DNA of 11,736 nucleotides, from assembly GCA_025965635.1 (NCBI GenBank), contig JAOPWO010000466.1, positions 1 to 11,736 of the forward strand. The letters run 5' to 3'. The notes under the pieces were generated by a model, which made no database searches, was not told the origin of the DNA, and worked only from the letters and a program-made list of their open reading frames with translations. Positions 8,761-11,736 of the stretch are shown here, piece by piece. Numbering within the stretch: position 1 is the stretch's first letter; every line of letters begins with the position of its first letter. A program made the translations under genes and the position numbers. Source of the DNA: Modestobacter sp. (GTDB taxonomy: Bacteria; Actinomycetota; Actinomycetes; Mycobacteriales; Geodermatophilaceae).

Positions 8761-10557
8761 ATGGTCGAACAGCGCGACACCCAGGCCGGCTCGGCCGACT
8801 CGTTCGTCGTCGGGGTGGACTTCGGCACGCTGTCCGGGCGTGCGGTCGTCGTCCGGGTGCGCGACGGCGCGGAGCTGGCCAGTGCGGTGCTCCCCTATGC
8901 CGACGCCGTCGTCGAGCGGACCCTGCCGGCCACCGGCGAGCAGCTGCCGCCGGACTGGGCGCTGCAGATGCCCGGCGACTGGGTGCAGGTGCTGAGGACC
9001 GCCGTCCCGGAGGCGCTGGCCGCCAGCGGGGTGGACCCGGCGTCCGTCGTCGGGATCGGTACCGACTTCACCGCCTGCACGGTGCTGCCGACCACCGCCG
9101 ACGGGACGCCGCTGAGCGACCTGTCCGAGTTCCGGGAGCGCAAGCACGCCTACCCGAAGCTGTGGAAACACCACGCCGCGCAGCCGCAGGCCGACCGGAT
9201 CAACGCCCTGGCCGAGGAGCGCGGGGAGACCTGGCTGTCCCGCTACGGCGGGAAGATCTCCAGCGAGTGGGAGTTCGCCAAGGCGCTGCAGGTGCTGGAG
9301 GAGGACGCCGAGGTCTACGCCGCCATGGACCACTGGGTCGAGGCGGCGGACTGGATCATCTGGCAGCTGTGCGGCAGCTACGTGCGCAACGCCTGCACCG
9401 CCGGCTACAAGGGCATCTACCAGGACGGGCACTACCCCTCCCGGGAGTACCTGGCCGCGCTCCACCCGGGCTTCGCCGACTTCGTCCCCGAGAAGCTCGA
9501 GCACCCGATCGGACAGCTGGGCGAGCGGGCCGGCGGGCTGAGCGCCGAGGCGGCGGCCTGGACCGGGCTGCCCGAGGGCATCGCCGTGGCGGTCGGCAAC
9601 GTCGACGCCCACGTCACCGCGCCGGCCGCGCAGGCCACCGAGGCGGGGCAGCTGCTCGCGGTGATGGGGACCTCGACCTGCCATGTCATGTCCAGTGACC
9701 AGCTGGCCGACGTGCCGGGGATGTGCGGGGTGGTCGAGGGCGGCATCGTGCCGGGCCTGTACGGCTACGAGGCCGGGCAGAGCGCCGTCGGCGACATCTT
9801 CGGCTGGTTCGTCGACAACGGCGTGCCGGCCGCCTACCGGGACGCCGCGCAGGCCCGGGGCGTCGGGCTGCACGAGCACCTGACCGAGCTCGCCGCGGCC
9901 CAGGAGGTCGGCGAGCACGGTCTGGTGGCGCTGGACTGGCACGGCGGCAACCGCTCGGTGCTGGTCGACGCGGAGCTCTCCGGTGTCGTGCTGGGCCAGA
10001 CGCTGGCCACCCGGCCCGAGGACACCTACCGCGCGCTGCTGGAGTCCACGGCGTTCGGCACCCGCACGATCATCGAGGCATTCGAGAGCAGCGGCGTCCC
10101 GGTCACCGAGTTCGTCGTCGCCGGCGGGCTGCTGAAGAACGCCTTCCTGATGCAGGTCTACGCCGACGTCTGCCGCCGTCCGCTGTCGGTGATCGACTCC
10201 CAGCAGGGCCCGGCGCTCGGCTCGGCCATCTACGCCGCCGTGGCGGCGGGTGCGCACCCCGACGTCACCACCGCCGCCCAGGCGATGGGCAAGGTGCGCC
10301 GCGGCGTCTACGTGCCCGACGAGCAGCGCGCCGACGCCTACGACGCGCTGTACGCGGAGTACCTGCAGCTGCACGACCACTTCGGCCGGGGCGGCAACGA
10401 CGTGCTGCACCGGCTGCGGGCGCTGCGCCGGGACGCCTTCGCGCGGGCCGGCCGCAGCGAGGGCGGGGCGCGGCCCACCGACCCCGCCACGACCTCCTCG
10501 GCCACCGCGCCGGCGGAGGCCTCCGACCACCGGACCCCCGAGGAGCAGCCGGCATGA
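8761..10557 (+). CDS. araB: Ribulokinase (L-ribulose kinase)
   Basis: AraB phosphorylates L-ribulose with ATP to L-ribulose 5-phosphate, the second intracellular step of arabinose use. The protein has 598 residues and is a cytoplasmic FGGY-family sugar kinase. Visible motifs are the N-terminal phosphate motif GVDFGTLSGRAVVV (18-31), GIGTDFTACTVLP (98-110) and the substrate segment GGKISSEWEFAKAL (163-176). WVEAADWIIWQLCG (192-205), GNVDAHV (279-285), MGTSTCHVM (302-310) and ALDWHGGNRS (390-399) follow. The C-terminal ATP-site run is FVVAGGLLKNAFLMQVYADV (451-470), with GPALGSAIYAAV (483-494). These are the diagnostic features of AraB rather than XylB. The kinase core ends near residue 560; a tail of about 38 residues rich in Ala, Thr, Pro and Glu follows and makes the protein longer than the usual ~560-570. 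The ATG at 8761 has AGGAG 5 nt upstream, whereas the open frame upstream to 8698 crosses the operator. The stop overlaps araD. Confidence 0.96.
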   Translation: MVEQRDTQAGSADSFVVGVDFGTLSGRAVVVRVRDGAELASAVLPYADAVVERTLPATGEQLPPDWALQMPGDWVQVLRTAVPEALAASGVDPASVVGIGTDFTACTVLPTTADGTPLSDLSEFRERKHAYPKLWKHHAAQPQADRINALAEERGETWLSRYGGKISSEWEFAKALQVLEEDAEVYAAMDHWVEAADWIIWQLCGSYVRNACTAGYKGIYQDGHYPSREYLAALHPGFADFVPEKLEHPIGQLGERAGGLSAEAAAWTGLPEGIAVAVGNVDAHVTAPAAQATEAGQLLAVMGTSTCHVMSSDQLADVPGMCGVVEGGIVPGLYGYEAGQSAVGDIFGWFVDNGVPAAYRDAAQARGVGLHEHLTELAAAQEVGEHGLVALDWHGGNRSVLVDAELSGVVLGQTLATRPEDTYRALLESTAFGTRTIIEAFESSGVPVTEFVVAGGLLKNAFLMQVYADVCRRPLSVIDSQQGPALGSAIYAAVAAGAHPDVTTAAQAMGKVRRGVYVPDEQRADAYDALYAEYLQLHDHFGRGGNDVLHRLRALRRDAFARAGRSEGGARPTDPATTSSATAPAEASDHRTPEEQPA

Positions 10558-11234
10558 GCCCGACCACCCTGGCCGAGCGGGGCACGCACCGCGCGCAGCG
10601 CGAGCACGTCGCCGCCCTGCACGCCGAGCTCACCCGCTACCAGCTGGTCACCTGGACCGCCGGGAACGTGTCCGAGCGCGTGCCCGGCGAGGATCTCTTC
10701 GTGATCAAGGGCAGCGGCGTGTCCTACGACGAGCTGACCTGGGCGGGTATCACCGTCTGCGACCTGGACGGGACCGTCGTCGACGGGGTGAAGGCGCCGT
10801 CGTCGGACACCGCCGCGCACGCCTACGTCTACCGGCACCTGCCGCAGGTCAACGGCCAGGTGCACACCCACAGCCCGTACGCCGCGGCCTGGGCCGCGCG
10901 CGCCGAGCCGATCCCCTGCGTGCTCACCGCGATGGCCGACGAGTTCGGCGGCCCGATCCCGGTCGGCCCGTTCGCGCTGATAGGCGACGACTCGATCGGC
11001 CACGGCATCGTGGCCACCCTCTCCGGGCACCGCTCACCGGCGGTGCTGATGCAGAACCACGGGGTGTTCACCATCGGGGCGTCGGCGAAGGCGGCGGTCA
11101 AGGCCGCCGTCATGACCGAGGACGTCGCCCGCACCGTGCACCTCTCCCGCCAGCTGGGCGAGCCCATCCCGATCGCGCAGGCGGACATCGACTCGCTGTA
11201 CGCGCGCTACCAGAACGTCTACGGGCAGCGATGA
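10554..11234 (+). CDS. araD: L-ribulose-5-phosphate 4-epimerase
   Basis: AraD converts L-ribulose 5-phosphate to D-xylulose 5-phosphate, which joins the pentose phosphate pathway. The 226-residue protein belongs to the class II aldolase/AraD family and is cytoplasmic, normally a tetramer. The zinc ligands line up with those of E. coli AraD: His104 and His106 in QVHTHS, and His169 in MQNHGVF. Asp85 in APSSDT matches the conserved metal-site aspartate. The phosphate/substrate segments TWTAGNVS (33-40) and IKGSGVSYDELT (51-62) are present. The C-terminal tyrosine-rich RYQNVYGQ end is as in the family. Related aldolases (fuculose or rhamnulose phosphate) are possible from the fold alone, but the araB and araA neighbours settle the assignment. 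The ATG overlaps the araB stop (ATGA), and AGGAG at 10541-10545 sits 8 nt before it, inside the araB tail. Confidence 0.95.
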   Translation: MSPTTLAERGTHRAQREHVAALHAELTRYQLVTWTAGNVSERVPGEDLFVIKGSGVSYDELTWAGITVCDLDGTVVDGVKAPSSDTAAHAYVYRHLPQVNGQVHTHSPYAAAWAARAEPIPCVLTAMADEFGGPIPVGPFALIGDDSIGHGIVATLSGHRSPAVLMQNHGVFTIGASAKAAVKAAVMTEDVARTVHLSRQLGEPIPIAQADIDSLYARYQNVYGQR

Positions 11235-11236
11235 CG

Positions 11237-11242
11237 AAGGAG
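11237..11242 (+). promoter_or_regulatory. Ribosome binding site favouring the GTG start of araA
   Basis: AAGGAG lies 6 nt before the GTG at 11249. The alternative ATG at 11231 overlaps the araD stop and has no clear site of its own. Confidence 0.6.
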
Positions 11243-11248
11243 CAGCAG

Positions 11249-11736
11249 GTGGCATTCGAGGGTTCTGAGGTCTGGTTCCTCACCGGCAGCCAGGGGCTGT
11301 ACGGCCAGGAGACCCTCCAGCAGGTGGCCGAGCAGTCGCAACGGGTCGCCGGTGAGCTCGACGGGGCGGACGCCGTCCCGGTGCGGGTGGTCTGGAAGCC
11401 GGTGCTCACCGACGCGGGCGGGATCCGCCGGATCATGGGCGAGGCCAACGAGGACCCCGCCTGCCTCGGCGTGATCACCTGGATGCACACCTTCTCCCCG
11501 GCCAAGATGTGGATCACCGGGCTGGACGCGCTGCGCAAGCCGCTGCTGCACCTGCACACCCAGGCCGAGGCCGCGCTGCCCTGGGCGACGATCGACATGG
11601 ACTTCATGAACCTCAACCAGGCCGCCCACGGCGACCGCGAGCACGGGTTCGTGCTCACCCGGCTGCGCACGCCGCGCACCACCGTGGCCGGGCACGTCGG
11701 CAACCCGCGGGTGCAGGCCCGGGTGGGTTCGTGGGT
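11249..11736 (+). CDS. araA: L-arabinose isomerase, 3' part beyond the window
   Basis: AraA interconverts L-arabinose and L-ribulose, the first step after uptake, using a divalent metal such as manganese. About 162 codons are visible out of the roughly 500 expected, and the frame is open to the right edge. The visible part closely follows E. coli AraA. Matching segments are EVWFLTGSQGLYGQETL near residues 7-23, TWMHTFSPAKMWITGLDAL (about 79-97), and KPLLHLHTQAEAALPW followed by TIDMDFMNLNQAAHGDREHGF (about 99-135). The catalytic glutamates and metal histidines of the family lie further downstream and cannot be checked here. The GTG at 11249 is preferred for its AAGGAG site and because it puts the EVWF motif at the usual distance from the N-terminus. 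An in-frame ATG at 11231 would add six residues. It is the last visible gene of araBDA. Confidence 0.95.
   Translation, partial: MAFEGSEVWFLTGSQGLYGQETLQQVAEQSQRVAGELDGADAVPVRVVWKPVLTDAGGIRRIMGEANEDPACLGVITWMHTFSPAKMWITGLDALRKPLLHLHTQAEAALPWATIDMDFMNLNQAAHGDREHGFVLTRLRTPRTTVAGHVGNPRVQARVGSW

Noticed and set aside
8731..10530. Open frame of 599 codons on the minus strand opposite araB
   Set aside because: It has the same low-complexity composition and lies entirely over a clear ribulokinase. It has no ribosome site and no motif.

Overview
The window is very GC-rich, and its codon third positions are almost all G or C. It carries leaderless or GTG-started genes, a lipoprotein sugar-binding protein and a LacI-family repressor. 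This is the signature of a high-GC actinobacterium. A member of the Geodermatophilaceae or a relative is a reasonable guess, but the guess is an inference from style and not from a marker gene.

Left part (1 to about 3100) is ordinary core-type content. Two small membrane proteins with bacterial PH (YdbS/YdbT-like, bPH2) domains lie on the minus strand as an overlapping pair, and the second runs off the left edge. A single-domain rhodanese follows on the plus strand. It converges on a minus-strand AlkK-type medium/long-chain acyl-CoA ligase, with a symmetrical nested hairpin between the two genes that can terminate in both directions.

Right part (about 3220 to the right edge) is an L-arabinose uptake and catabolism locus, all on the plus strand. 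A ChvE-like sugar-binding lipoprotein, a double-domain sugar ATPase (MmsA/GguA) and a permease (MmsB/GguB) form an importer of the 'multiple monosaccharide' type. A LacI-family regulator comes next, then araB (ribulokinase), araD (ribulose-5-phosphate 4-epimerase) and araA (arabinose isomerase, cut by the right edge). The pathway is complete: import of arabinose, isomerisation to ribulose (AraA), phosphorylation (AraB) and epimerisation to xylulose 5-phosphate (AraD), which enters the pentose phosphate pathway.

The regulatory layout can be read directly. A perfect 14-bp palindrome (TGTTAGCGCTAACA) sits between the regulator gene and araB and overlaps the regulator's own stop codon. A 12/14 copy lies in front of the transporter operon. 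The simplest reading is that the LacI-family protein is the arabinose repressor and controls both transcription units. Strong GC-rich hairpins follow the binding-protein gene and the permease gene. The first probably lets the binding protein be made in excess over the membrane parts, and the second probably separates the transporter unit from the regulator.

I see no mobile element, CRISPR array, rRNA or tRNA gene, and no sign of a wholly new system. The points worth a second look are the shared operator, its overlap with the repressor stop codon, a second palindrome fused to the transporter operator, the tandem hairpins, and the tail on AraB.
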